From positions 25,015-89,014 of the forward strand of contig BFEA01001077.1 of NCBI GenBank assembly GCA_003427395.1: a DNA stretch of 64,000 bases. The letters run 5' to 3'. Both the position numbers and the translations under genes were made by a program. This DNA comes from Chara braunii. Lineage: Eukaryota; Streptophyta; Charophyceae; Charales; Characeae. The stretch's first letter is position 1. Each line of letters starts with the position of its first letter. Under the pieces are notes generated by a model. It worked only from the letters and a program-made list of their open reading frames with translations, was not told where the DNA came from and did not search any database. Shown in pieces: positions 30,703-41,017 of this stretch.

Positions 30703-31784
30703 GGCAAGGGTAGTTGCGCAGGCACTTGGGTTACATGTGGCGCGCTCTGAGAGAAGGGGAGGCTAGAGAATACCCAAGTGCGGGGCAATGCGGAGAGGCA
30801 GCTAGGACGGTCTTGCTCGGGAACGGCCCCAGGTGTGAGTATGAGGAGAGGTCAACAAACGAGAACAGAGAAGGTGTGATGAATGTGTGTTCAAAAAGGC
30901 GGACGTCAACGGGACTGCAGTGCGTGACGAGCCAGGGAAGTGACCGTAACGAGAGGTGCGTACAAGTGTGAGCGAAGCAGGACGTGAGCTTGCAGAAGGA
31001 GGCTGACGTCAACCGCTGCTCCCTGAACAGGGTGAACAGTGCCCATCAAGAAAGGTTAATCCGCAAGGCGTGGTGTAGTTTGTTATTCAATCCACTTGCC
31101 GCGCGCTGAGTATGGCTCGTTCCTGTCATGGACGCAGATCAGCAGCTCTTCGCTTGTACGTGGACAGTAGCTACCAGCCAGTTAGTGAGTGACCAGCGAG
31201 AGGTCGAGTTGTGACTGTGCAGGGGAAAAAGAAAACACACGCGCAAACCTGAGAGTTGTTGTTGACATCAATGGGTATCTCGGCTTTCTCGCCTGTTGCC
31301 ATGAGTCTGCGAAACCTGGTGAGAGGGGACCGGAAGTCAACTTGAGGTGATAAAGAGATCAGCGTGGCTAGATTAACTCGCGAAGTGTGTCTCAAGGACC
31401 AGCACGAGCAGATGCAAGGCCAGATTTTCGAGATGTTTACACGTTGAAAAGGGGGGAGAGACGAGGTCATCGGACGACACGCGTGTGAGCAGGGCACGCC
31501 ACCTTGCGAGATACGGTTGATGTCAACCGCAGTCAGTGCGCTCAACTGTGGCTTCCAGTGTTTGTCAAACTGCAGCAAGTCTCTTATGTTGTGACTTAAC
31601 CAGAAGGAAAGGGGCGTGTGGAGAGAATACACACGGGCGAGCAAGCGGCGGAGAGGAGAGAGGCTAGCGTGCGCAATATGGTTGACGTCACATTTTATTC
31701 TCGCCGAAACGACAAGACTGATGTTTCGATACGTTTTAGGCGGCAGCTCCTCTTTTCCTCGCTCGCCTCCATTGCAGTTCGGTC

Positions 31785-31945
31785 GTTAACGCACAGCTGA
31801 TTAATCAAATCATAAATAGAAGATATTTGTTGAAGATATTCGTTGCCTTTCAGTGTGATGAAATAGTTGCAATTCAGCACAAATTTTCAATCATAAATAG
31901 GTTAATCAAATCTAAATTAGAAGATATTTGTTGAAGATATTCGTT
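31785..31945 (+). repeat. local duplication with MITE-like filler
   Basis: The phrase CGTTAACGCACAGC occurs at both edges, where the 5' LTR has a single CGTTAACACACAGC (near 10848). The filler contains TCATAAATAGGTTAATCAAAT and AGAAGATATTTGTTG, phrases found inside the 2-bp-TSD MITE family. This suggests a repair patch templated on a MITE. Confidence 0.6.
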
Positions 31946-32557
31946 AACGCACAGCAAGATTGAGGGAGCGAGGATGAGCAAGAGATACTTGTGCTAATTG
32001 CTAATCACGAGTAGTACACCCTTATGGCTAGGGCTGCTAACAATGATTCGTAGCTAGGCGAGCCGTCGAGAGTGAGTAGTACAGAGCGAAAGCTTAGAAG
32101 AGTCAGTGTGAGTGACAGGCACGATTAAGAAACTTGAATGGTTGTGGGTCAAGGCGAGAAGGGTATCTTTGACCTTAATTTTTCTCTCCTGGAGTAATGA
32201 TTAACTCACGGGTGTCCAGGAGGCACGAACGACAGTAACGGAGGGAAGCAGGCGAAACATGGACTCATTTTTTATCATGGTTGACACCAGCCATCAGATC
32301 TAATAGTGTGAGTTGGACAGAAGGTGGGACCAAGGTGCAAAGCTGACTGTGTATATCCGTTGTGTTTCTGTGTGACCTGGCCTGCCTTTGACGGGATAAT
32401 CTTGCGATTGAACACAGACTGAGAAGGCTGGCTTGGGTACCGCATAACAGTTAAGTATGTCGTAGGGTTAGGCTGTTTTAACACTATTGATAGCTGACTG
32501 ATTGTAGCCGTTCTGAGGCTTGACAGGGTTCGTCTGGATCGAGTCCTAAAGGGCTGT

Positions 32558-33078
32558 CAACAGAAAAATTCCCACGAGAAATGAAAGTCGAAAAAACATT
32601 CCATAAAAAAAAAATCCCCCAAATTTATTAATTATCATTCCAATGTTCGTCCAATTGTAGACTTCCAGTTTTATTTGATAAGGTCCCGTCTAAACATGAG
32701 TTTTTCCTTCCAACTACATCTATTTGTTCAAGATGGAATGAAAGTGTGGATGAGCTTATGAAATGTTTTATTTAATTTTTTTTTCTACTACAACAAATAT
32801 CTTCTAATTTAGATTTGATTAACCTATTTATGATTGAAAATCCTTACTTAGAATGACAGTCGAATTAAAATATTTCATCAACTCATCCAAACTTTCATTC
32901 CATCTCTAGCATGCAGTCCAAATAAGAAGGGATACCCTATTCTTGGAATGAAACTTTGCAAGTAAGATGAAAATTTTTAAAATTGAAGTAACATTTTTTA
33001 AGATGGAATGAAAATTATAAATTTAAATTGTAATTTTACTATAGAATGATTATTTAATTCTAGGAAAATTTTCCGTTG
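32558..33078. mobile_element. 2-bp-TSD MITE, copy in the 3' LTR
   Basis: 521 bp, in reverse orientation relative to the other two copies. The ends are CAACAGAAAAATTCCC and GGAAAATTTTCCGTTG, flanked by GT on both sides. The 5' LTR carries the empty site (AAAGGGTTGTTATCG near 11465-11479), which shows both the exact insertion point and the 2-bp duplication. Confidence 0.88.
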
Positions 33079-34334
33079 GTTATCGGAATAGGGAAAACGT
33101 CGAAAAGAAAACGATGGGTTATTCCTTAATAATGATGAATTAATGATGGAAATGTCGAATCAGCGTCCCCCTGTTCCATGCTTTGGTCGTGTGTTAATCC
33201 TTCTTGCAACACTATAAGATTGAGTGAGTTGGATTCGGGGTTTTGTTTGTGATCTGCCAGTCGGAGAAGTTTCTAAAGAGGCAGCTTCTTCAGTTCTTGA
33301 TTAGTATGATTGGTTCTCTTCTTCCCCTTTGTTGGTTATCAAGTGTATTCGAGCTTGCAGCAAAACATTTATCTTATGATCAATGAGCAGGGTTTAAGTC
33401 AGCCTTGAAGAAGGTTGCTTATCTCCTCGTCAAATACTAAATTGATGGAGATTAACAAAACCCTTTCCATGAGTTCACTCTGTATGGGAAGAGGAGTAGT
33501 GTGGAGCAGCTCAGTCTGAACTTCCCTGGTTCTCGGTAAACGAGCGGGTGATCTAAAACATAGTCGGACCGGCAGGAATTAATATTAACCCCTCCCCTGG
33601 TTATCAGCATCTCTTGCAACAAATCTAAGAACAACCTTATTGAGAGTCGACGCTCAGCGTTACTCATGTTTTGTCTTGATGGTAGAGCATGGGAGCTTAG
33701 AGTAGCAAGTTTATTTCCCTACGTGAGGATACAGTCTTCCATCCCTTATTGGCCAGTAATTTGTGTCCTGAGGGCTGCACTTACCCCATATGAGTCTCGG
33801 ATCAGAAGTAAAAAAGGAAAAGAAAAGAAGGGGAACTTGGATGCTGAGGTGGTTCTAGAGAAAAAGGGGGGGGGAGGACGCAGATATTTTGGTAGTCGAC
33901 GCTATTTGAACTCATTAGGAGAGATCTCAGAAGTAAGTCGCTATAGACTCATCAAGCTAGGCTTAAGGAACTACCTACGCTGCACTCGGTTATGTTCTCG
34001 CGGCCCAGTAAAGTCACGTGACGAGTATATATATATATATATGTAATACTCATTAGCTACCCCTGTACCACTGAGGAGAGTTTCTGCACCTTTCAACCCA
34101 GCGCGTCGGAACCCGCTTGGCAGTCCCCGATTTGAGTTTCGCTGCTGGCAGGTGGCCTGCAGGTCGAGGAGCCCCTAGACGCCGGGCCAGCAGGTGTTGG
34201 TTCCTACCTTGGAAGGTTCGGCAGCTGCCTGACTGTCTGAGGGCAATACTTGCGCTGGATGTAAGATTTAATTGGGACACCCGAGGTTTTGAGTTATTCG
34301 TTCCTTGAGCTCTGGGACGTGAAAGTAAAAAAAC

Positions 34335-34580
34335 ATGAAGAAAGAGGAAGTCCTAGTGGTAAAGGGTGGAGTAGTTATGGAAAACAGAGGTAATTGGGAG
34401 GACGGTGCTATTCTGTGGATGGAAGGCCTGAAAATGACATTGAGGGAATGTGCAATCCAGAGAGTTTAGGGAGAGAGGTATATCGAATACGTTTCCTATT
34501 TTTATAGTCGAGATGGTAAGCTGCACAGCATCGGCTATTCAATAGAGACGGTGGAGCAAGCCAAAGCAAAGCTCGGGTAA
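34335..34580 (+). pseudogene. LTR ORF-C (3' copy, one stop)
   Basis: An 81-codon frame starting MKKEEVLVVKGGVV and reading NWEDGAILWMEGLKMTLREC where the 5' copy has stops. It then has TAG after CAIQRV, where the 5' copy has CAG, and ends IETVEQAKAKLG. The two copies complement each other, implying an intact ancestor. Unknown function. Confidence 0.5.
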
Positions 34581-35227
34581 CTGCAGAATGTGCCCCAGCT
34601 TTTACTATTAGTAACCCCTGTTGCCGAATATCGCTCCGTACCCCATTTCCTGTTCAGCGTATCTCCTAATCAGCAAGTGAAAAAGACAATCAGCTTCCTG
34701 ACCGACATGCAGAAATCAATCCGGTTTTAGATCAGTGTTCAGAAATCTGTTTTCCGAAATCCATTTTCGACGATTATCCAAGTCATTTTTCAACAGTCAT
34801 TCAAATCAGATCGTCAGCTTTTGACTGGCATTTAATCAATCCATAATGAACAACCGGAGTGCTCAACTAGTACTTGATCAACAGGCATCTCAGCAAGTGC
34901 TTAGTCCTTTCTTTTCCAATCGGCATTTAATCAGGGATATTCAGTTCTAGATCAGGAGTTAACCGGCAGTCAGATGACAATTGATTGACGCTCGGTTAGT
35001 GCTCGGTTAACAATCTCATCGGTATTCAGCCTTCACAGTTAGCTATCAACCAGCAACCAGGAAACATCAATCAGAGCAGCACTTCGGAACGGTAATCAGA
35101 ACAGCGACTCTCAGCAAGTTATCAGTTCTCTAATCTGCAATCAACCAATATTTTATCAGCAATCAATTCAGCAAGTTAGATCAGCAATCAAGTCAGAATT
35201 TATCAGCAGATATCAGACATCTTTCTC

Positions 35228-35884
35228 ATGAGTACAGTTGAATCTTTTCGAGTCAGCGAGTCAGTGCTGACCAATCTCAATCAGATTTCTTGCAAGGAGG
35301 TATTTCGTTATCAGTATGCTAGTGCCATTGGTTTCAGACAAGGGGATCTGTCAATCTTCGTTGTCCATACCAATTTTGTTGATGGCACTATCCTCGATCT
35401 GAGGCCCTATCTGAAGAAGGACAAAGAGGCCCATGAGCATTTTGATGCAGTGTGGATCTCCGCCACGAGGTATCTGGAGCAGAAAGAGAGAGAAATCGAT
35501 GAGAGCGGCATCAAACTGATCTGCAACTTTGGGCCCAAGCTTTATACGGACTACCCTAAGCCTCCCGTTCCTTTCCTTCTCACAGATGGCACGAGTTGGC
35601 TTGATATGATCGACTCGACAAAGAGGTATATCTCTCTTGCAGTGATCGACATTGAGGCACTGACTGAGCCCACCGAGTATCCCTACCTCAAACGAGGAGT
35701 CTTTTCAGTGGACGGGCTGCCCACATTGTGGGAGGAGTTTTGCTCCATGGTTAACTTCCGTGTCATGTATCTCGGATGGTCATGTTCAGAGCTTGGTGGC
35801 TTCAGGTGGCTCTTTGTCATGAGGCCTCAATCTCAGACTGTACGCAGGCGTGGGTCACAGCATCAAAGACAAATAGCAAGATGA
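35228..35884 (+). CDS. LTR ORF-D (3' copy, intact)
   Basis: A 218-codon intact ORF starting MSTVESFRVSESVLTNLNQI. Segments: SIFVVHTNFVDGTILDLRPY (about residues 42-61), EAHEHFDAVWISATRYLEQK, DGTSWLDMIDSTKRY, LPTLWEEFCSMVNFRVMYLG, and a basic tail. The strand/helix order matches the pre-gag ORFs, so this is the LTR-resident member of the same family. It begins immediately after the ATCAG-rich leader. If expressed from the 3' LTR promoter it would be made from a transcript reading toward the flank. Function unknown; predicted soluble. Confidence 0.6.
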   Translation: MSTVESFRVSESVLTNLNQISCKEVFRYQYASAIGFRQGDLSIFVVHTNFVDGTILDLRPYLKKDKEAHEHFDAVWISATRYLEQKEREIDESGIKLICNFGPKLYTDYPKPPVPFLLTDGTSWLDMIDSTKRYISLAVIDIEALTEPTEYPYLKRGVFSVDGLPTLWEEFCSMVNFRVMYLGWSCSELGGFRWLFVMRPQSQTVRRRGSQHQRQIAR

Positions 35885-36379
35885 GAGATTGAGAGGGAGA
35901 CTGCCTAGAGGGATGAGTGAGAACTCATAAGATGTGTTGACCATGCTTGCTTATGTGTTACCGTACTTTCTGAGATTATTATGAGTTTTCATTTTTCCCT
36001 CATTCATCTTGTCTTTGTCTTGAGTCAGTCGGTCTTGATCTCCTCCTTGACTTTGCTTGATGGTTATGTTTCTCTTCTGTTGATCATGTCACAGTTCTCA
36101 AATTCCTAAATTGGCATCTCGATACATACACGGCATATTTGTTTTAATTATTATTATTTGCTTAATTATTGTTGTTCTGGATCACAATCAAAGATTCCTA
36201 AGACCGGGGTCCGACGAAGATCGTAATTGAAGGGTCTCGCTCGAAGCCAGACGCACACAATAGGAAGAGATTTGCATTAATTAATTTTATTTTATTATTG
36301 CAACCAACAACAAAATCGTGCGTGACAGCGTGTTGGCTTTCCGGTCGTCCAAAGTGGCCTGGATGGAAAAAGTGCAACA

Positions 36380-37050
36380 GCGTGTATGCTAGTGGGATGT
36401 AAGAGAAGCCGTCGCCAAGGTCGGCGGACATTATTACTTCCCACGTGAGACCCGGTGCTCCGGATTCGTCGGTGCGGGATTCGTCATCATCGATACTCAC
36501 TTTCCGCCTTATTCGTTGTTGTTGTCGTTTAATGAGTTGATCGCTATCCCGTTGTCGACAGTGGCCCGTCATTGGCCTAGCACTATGTGCAGCAATTGTC
36601 ACTACACTGACCGTTACATAGCCAAGGGCTTCCATTACCGCATACATGGCGAGGACGAACACAAGGAAAGAGCCACTCGATTGAGACCCTCCACGTCGGA
36701 CTCAGGGTTGTGCTGTGAACGCCGACGGGACGTCATCTGAAAATGGGATACGACATGTGTACCCTCTCCCTTTCATTCGAAACGAAGGGCAACGGCCCGT
36801 TGGGAAGTACAATGCTACTTTTTGGATTAAATTTTTCATCGTCGTGAGCCCGGCGCACACCTTTTTCCTCGACCCACGTGGCGATGGATCCCTTCTTACT
36901 AAACTCGGACCAACACGGGGTGTCTCGGTTGTGTCTGTGTCCCCACACTCAATTTTCCAAAAAATCATTGGCACACCCCATCTTTGTTGTTCTTCCCAGG
37001 CCTTTCCACGAACCAAAATACTCTGACCGGAAAACAACACAGACCATGAG
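36380..37050 (+). repeat. element G 5' LTR (left part missing)
   Basis: It matches the reverse complement of about 49420-50060, which also lies next to a G-type gag. The left end is cut by the giant element's 3' LTR. It ends just before a primer binding site. Confidence 0.65.
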
Positions 37051-37052
37051 GT

Positions 37053-37065
37053 TGGTATCGGAGCC
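37053..37065 (+). promoter_or_regulatory. primer binding site of element G
   Basis: TGGTATCGGAGCC differs by one base from TGGTATCAGAGCC, the initiator-tRNA-Met site common in plant LTR elements (from memory). Confidence 0.6.
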
Positions 37066-37188
37066 GACACATGTCGGTTTTGACATTAGTAAGATGAGCT
37101 GGCAAGAGGAAGATCAGCCAACCGATCTAATCGGCTGAGTCCTCCCGTTACTCGACAAAGGTCAGCAGAGACTCGACCGGAGATCCCC

Positions 37189-38640
37189 ATGGCTGACGCC
37201 AATGGAGCAGCTTCCTGGGTGATGGTGAGCATCCCCCCCCCCTTCCCGTTTTACCCCAATCATACTCATCCTAATGTATGGCTCGAAGCCGTACAAGCTC
37301 AGGGATATGGCACTGAGGATCTTCCTGGCGTCATCACCCTACTACTCAGAAACACCGTTTATGATTGGTTCAGAAGGCACAGGTGGGTAGATTGGGATAC
37401 CTTAAAAAGAGAGCGTTCCTAGCCAGATTTGACGAAGTCAGTAAGGATGCTACCTCGTTTTTATTAAGAACCCGCCCCCAGGAGCCCGAGAGTTGCTACC
37501 CAACTTTCTAAATCGGTTTCAAACCGCTCTAAATAAATCAGGACGGGAAGAAAACAGTGCTCGAGACTTGTTCATCGATCATTTCCGCAAACCATTGCTA
37601 AAGGCGAGACTACAGAAAAAGGTTCCTCCAAAGACGAACCAACTACCCGTCATTATTACTTAAGCACTCAAACTGGATTTACTGGATACATGCAAATACA
37701 TCAGTCAGGGGGATGAAGACATCTCAGACACGATACAAGATGTGGCTGCCAAAAGGCGTTCGTGGCTCAGAGCGGTGGGGCGATTTTACCCTCGCCCCAA
37801 TCACAATCATCAGGATGGACCCTCCCAGGACCTATCCTCTCACCTTCTCTTTTTTGTTCCTCCCCCCCCCCTCCTCCAAATATGGTACCTGTAAATACTG
37901 TCATTCCCCTAACTGCTGCGCCTCTACCCATCACCAATTTGCATTTGGCTCAGATGATTTATATCGTCACGACCAGACAATCCGAATGGATGAACAATCT
38001 GATCCAAATGTAGACTTATGAGATGGACCGATTAGAGCAAATTTTGACAAAGCTAATAAGTGCTAACTCGAATTCTTCGCGTCCCGCTCCTCCTTAAAGT
38101 TCGTATCCCCTACTGACTGCTCCTCTAGCTCCCGGACAAGCTCCCCCTGCCCCAGATCATGTGGTCAACCCAGCGGGCAGGATTGAATGTTACAACTGTA
38201 AGCAACCCGAACACTACGCGCGGGATTGCCCCCTGCCGAAGCGAAATCAACCCCTGCCTGCAGCCTCGCCCGTCGCCCTGAACCAAGGACGGGTGGCCAC
38301 GCTGTTAGAGATAACAAGAGAGAGGGAGCCTAGCTCTTTCTCTACAGAGTCGTCTTCTTCGCCCGAACGCATCGCATCCACTACGGGATCATCTTCCGAA
38401 GCGGCTGATGTCGTTGATCCGATAAAATACCTCCAATGCAGGAATGATCGAAGCAATCCGACCTGGCAAAAACGAGCTTGAATGAGTTGAACAGGGATCA
38501 GAACCCGGTCCTTACTTTCGAACAGGAGAAATTGACGTTCTACAGACACTCAAACAATTGGATATCCGAGTCCCTGTCCCGATGGGTCATTTGCTGACCA
38601 TATCGGAGGCAGCAAATGACAAACTTATTCAGCAATGCTA
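37189..38640 (+). pseudogene. gag of element G
   Basis: It begins MADANGAASWVMVSIPPPFP and carries retrotransposon-gag segments (VWLEAVQAQGYGTEDLPG, NTVYDWFRRHRWVDWDTLKR). The frame breaks near 37415, after which gag pieces continue in other frames. A CCHC knuckle, CYNCKQPEHYARDC, lies at 38188-38229 after a Pro-rich linker. A second, inverted copy of the same gag lies at 48441-49258. Several frameshifts and stops, so inactive. Confidence 0.8.
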
Positions 38641-39482
38641 GAAAAATCAGAAATGATTCACGTACCAACGTGTTCAGAGGATGCTGAAGAAATAAAGGAT
38701 GATGAAGCAGAAGTAGACCCTCCTCCATCGGAATCGATTCCCACCGTGAACGTGTCTGATGTACATGAAACTGCTCGGGTCGCTACCATTTCGTACGTAG
38801 AGAAGGATCACTTTGTCCATGTTCGATCTGTGTTATAGAAGAGTGGAGAATGTGATTGTGAAGTGTGGGGTAGACCGTTCAATGCTCTCGTTGATACCGG
38901 ATCGTCTGTTGTAGCGATGTCCTTGGAAACCATCCGAAAAACTGGACGATTAAATTTGATCCTTCCCTTGCCCGGGAAACACAACTTATGCCTATGCCGA
39001 TGAAGAAACCATTAATATAGTAGGAATTATCGAAAATGTAGCCGTCAAGGTAGGACGAGTGCATGTCCTGGTTAACGCGTTAGTCATCAATGTGTAGTCA
39101 GTACTGTTGGGTTTGCCTTGGGCGATGGTTGTGGGCAGGGTTGTCGAGCCCCGACCCTGGGGCCCCGGCGGGGGTGCGGGGGTGCGGGGGTCCGGGGGTG
39201 GGCACCCGTGGCCCCGGCTCCTTACCCCCCCCCCCAAAAAATAAAATAAAATTACAGGGGCGTGCGCAGCGGTAGCCTGCACCCCGTGGGCCGAATTGCA
39301 AAAGTGCAGTTTTGGCCCCACCTCGGGCCCCCCCCAGGGCTAAACCCACCCCTGGTGAGCCCGGGGTGGCCCTGGTTGCAGGGCCAGGGGCGGGGCTCAG
39401 CGGGGTGCGGGGCCAGGGATGGTTGGGAGCGGGGGCGGGGGCGGGGGTGCGGGGCCGGGGCGGGGGCGGGGCGGGGCCGGGC

Positions 39483-39520
39483 CTGTCTCTTATACACATC
39501 TAGATGTGTATAAGAGACAG
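39483..39520. other. Nextera mate-pair junction adapter (assembly artefact)
   Basis: CTGTCTCTTATACACATCT is followed directly by its reverse complement. This is the transposase mosaic end used in Illumina Nextera libraries, in the doubled form left at mate-pair circularisation junctions. It is not genomic sequence. Confidence 0.97.
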
Positions 39521-39554
39521 GTCGGAACCCGCTTGGCAGTCCCCGATTTGAGTT
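39521..39554 (+). other. misplaced read tail copied from the giant LTR
   Basis: The 34 bases after the adapter are identical to 34105-34138 (and 12548-12581) on the same strand. They belong to the other end of a circularised fragment, not to this position. Confidence 0.9.
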
Positions 39555-40010
39555 NNNNNNNNNNNNNNNNNNNNNNNNNNNNNNNNNNNNNNNNNNNNNN
39601 NNNNNNNNNNNNNNNNNNNNNNNNNNNNNNNNNNNNNNNNNNNNNNNNNNNNNNNNNNNNNNNNNNNNNNNNNNNNNNNNNNNNNNNNNNNNNNNNNNNN
39701 NNNNNNNNNNNNNNNNNNNNNNNNNNNNNNNNNNNNNNNNNNNNNNNNNNNNNNNNNNNNNNNNNNNNNNNNNNNNNNNNNNNNNNNNNNNNNNNNNNNN
39801 NNNNNNNNNNNNNNNNNNNNNNNNNNNNNNNNNNNNNNNNNNNNNNNNNNNNNNNNNNNNNNNNNNNNNNNNNNNNNNNNNNNNNNNNNNNNNNNNNNNN
39901 NNNNNNNNNNNNNNNNNNNNNNNNNNNNNNNNNNNNNNNNNNNNNNNNNNNNNNNNNNNNNNNNNNNNNNNNNNNNNNNNNNNNNNNNNNNNNNNNNNNN
40001 NNNNNNNNNN
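39555..40010. other. assembly gap (N)
   Basis: A run of about 456 Ns inside the GC-rich hAT-like element. The run length may be an estimate rather than a measured size. Confidence 0.99.
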
Positions 40011-40493
40011 GGGGGTGATTTGGAGGGGCCGGGGGTAGTGGATCCCCACGGCGGGGGTGCGGGGGCGAAACCCACCCCGACTTGGGCCCCTGGGATCCTC
40101 GTGTGACAACACTGACTGTGGGTGCGCAGATAGATTTCGATTCCAAACAGCTTATTTTTACACACATTGGAGGGAAGCCTCAGATGATGCCGCTACGAGT
40201 TTCTATTCGATCGCTGAGAAAGAATCCCAGCCTCACCGACTCGAAGTTCTGGATAGGAATGATCCAAATCCCGAGTCAAAATAATTTTTCTGAAAGCAGT
40301 GACGTGGACCAACATCCCTCCGATGATGGCGAATATGACGAACGGGATTACTCTGAACTGTTAAATCACATGCCCACCAAGGAGGAATGAGGTCAATTGG
40401 CTGAGTGGTTCACTCACGAGACTAAAGAGGTATTTTGAATGATTCGGACTACCACAAAAACGTTTGATCTAAACAAAGAAAGGGGCGAGCTTA

Positions 40494-41015
40494 CAACGGA
40501 AAAATTTTCCAGAATTAAATAATCATTCTATTTTAAAATTACAATCTAAATTTTAAATTTTCATTCCATCTTAAAAAATATCATTCCAATTTTAAAAATT
40601 TTCATCTTAATTGCAAACTTTCATTTCAAGAATAGGGTATCCCTTCTTATTTGGACCGCATGCTAGAGATGGAATGAAAGTCTGGATGAGTTCATGAAAT
40701 ATTTTAATTGGACTGTCATTCTAAGTAAGAATTTTCAGTCATAAATAAGTTCATCCAATCTAAATTAGAAGATATTTGTTGTAGTTGAATGAACATTTAA
40801 TTAAAATATTTCATAAACTGGTCCAGACTTTCATTCCATCTTGGACAGATAGATGTAGTTGGAAGGAAAAACTCATTTTTAGACGGGAACTTATCAAATA
40901 AAACTGAGACTTTTAAAATTGGACGAACATTGGAATTATAATTTATAAATATGAAGGATTTTTTTTTTATGGAATGTTTTTTCAACTTTAATTTCTCGTG
41001 GGAATTTTTCTGTTG
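40494..41015. mobile_element. 2-bp-TSD MITE, copy in element G pol
   Basis: 522 bp. The ends CAACGGAAAAATTTTCC and GGGAATTTTTCTGTTG are flanked by TA on both sides. It aligns end to end with the reverse complement of 32558-33078. Confidence 0.88.
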
Positions 41016-41017
41016 TA

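Larger units (their letters stand above)
8728..36379 (+). mobile_element. giant Ty3/gypsy-type LTR retrotransposon
   Basis: This is an RNA-copied element bounded by two ~6-kb LTRs, each starting TGTGATC after AAAAGGGGGAA and ending in CA. Order on the + strand: 5' LTR, TGGCGCCG primer binding site, tandem small ORFs, gag with a CCHC knuckle, DSG protease, RT with YIDD, RNase H, zinc-finger integrase, long noncoding region, polypurine tract, 3' LTR. Integrase after RNase H is the Ty3/gypsy order. It hosts a hAT element (26927-28764) and two MITEs (20917-21400, 32558-33078), so the original was roughly 24.5-25 kb, in the size class of Ogre-like plant elements. All pol parts are disrupted. No target duplication flanks it. 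Over about 314 bp (from 13671 against 35228) I counted 16 LTR differences, roughly 5 percent. Confidence 0.85.
29796..36379 (+). repeat. 3' LTR of the giant element
   Basis: It starts TGTGATCGC and ends GTGCAACA. Its 6,584 bp include a 521-bp MITE (32558-33078) and a local ~150-bp duplication (31785-31945). Without these it is about 5.9 kb, close to the 5' LTR. It holds its own ORF-A, ORF-C, ATCAG leader (34660-35225) and ORF-D. To its right the sequence is element G LTR, with no matching target duplication on the other side. Confidence 0.85.
39136..40114. mobile_element. GC-rich hAT-like element with assembly gap
   Basis: The ends are CAGGGTTGTC and GACAACACTG, a good inverted pair. It is flanked by GTTGTGGG (39128-39135) and ACTGTGGG (40115-40122), a probable 8-bp duplication with two changes. 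The interior is made of GGGGGTGCGGGG-type repeats, a mate-pair adapter and an N gap, so the true length is unknown. No ORF. Confidence 0.7.
38830..40390 (+). pseudogene. protease region of element G, split by a GC-rich hAT element
   Basis: The left part has CEVWGRPFNALVDTGSSVVA (active-site DTGS at 38892-38903) and runs to LLGLPWAMVVG, the usual position of the ILG motif. The hAT-like insertion (39136-40114) interrupts here; the right part resumes with GAQIDFDSKQLIFTHIGGKP. Such 'LGLPW...IDf' strings are standard between protease and RT in Ty3-type pol. Two frame changes occur before the insertion. Confidence 0.75.

Noticed and set aside
7771-36384. A 5-bp target duplication around the giant element
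   Set aside because: The flanks belong to different repeats (repeat Z on the left, element G LTR on the right) and do not match, which fits a recombined tandem rather than a clean insertion.
39252-40167. ORFs across the second N gap and the adapter
   Set aside because: They consist of gap, adapter and GC-rich repeat translation.
20917-41015. Assigning the ~0.5-kb MITE family to Tc1/mariner (Stowaway)
   Set aside because: One copy is flanked by TA, but the other two are flanked by GT and AA, and the ends do not resemble Stowaway (CTCCCTCC).
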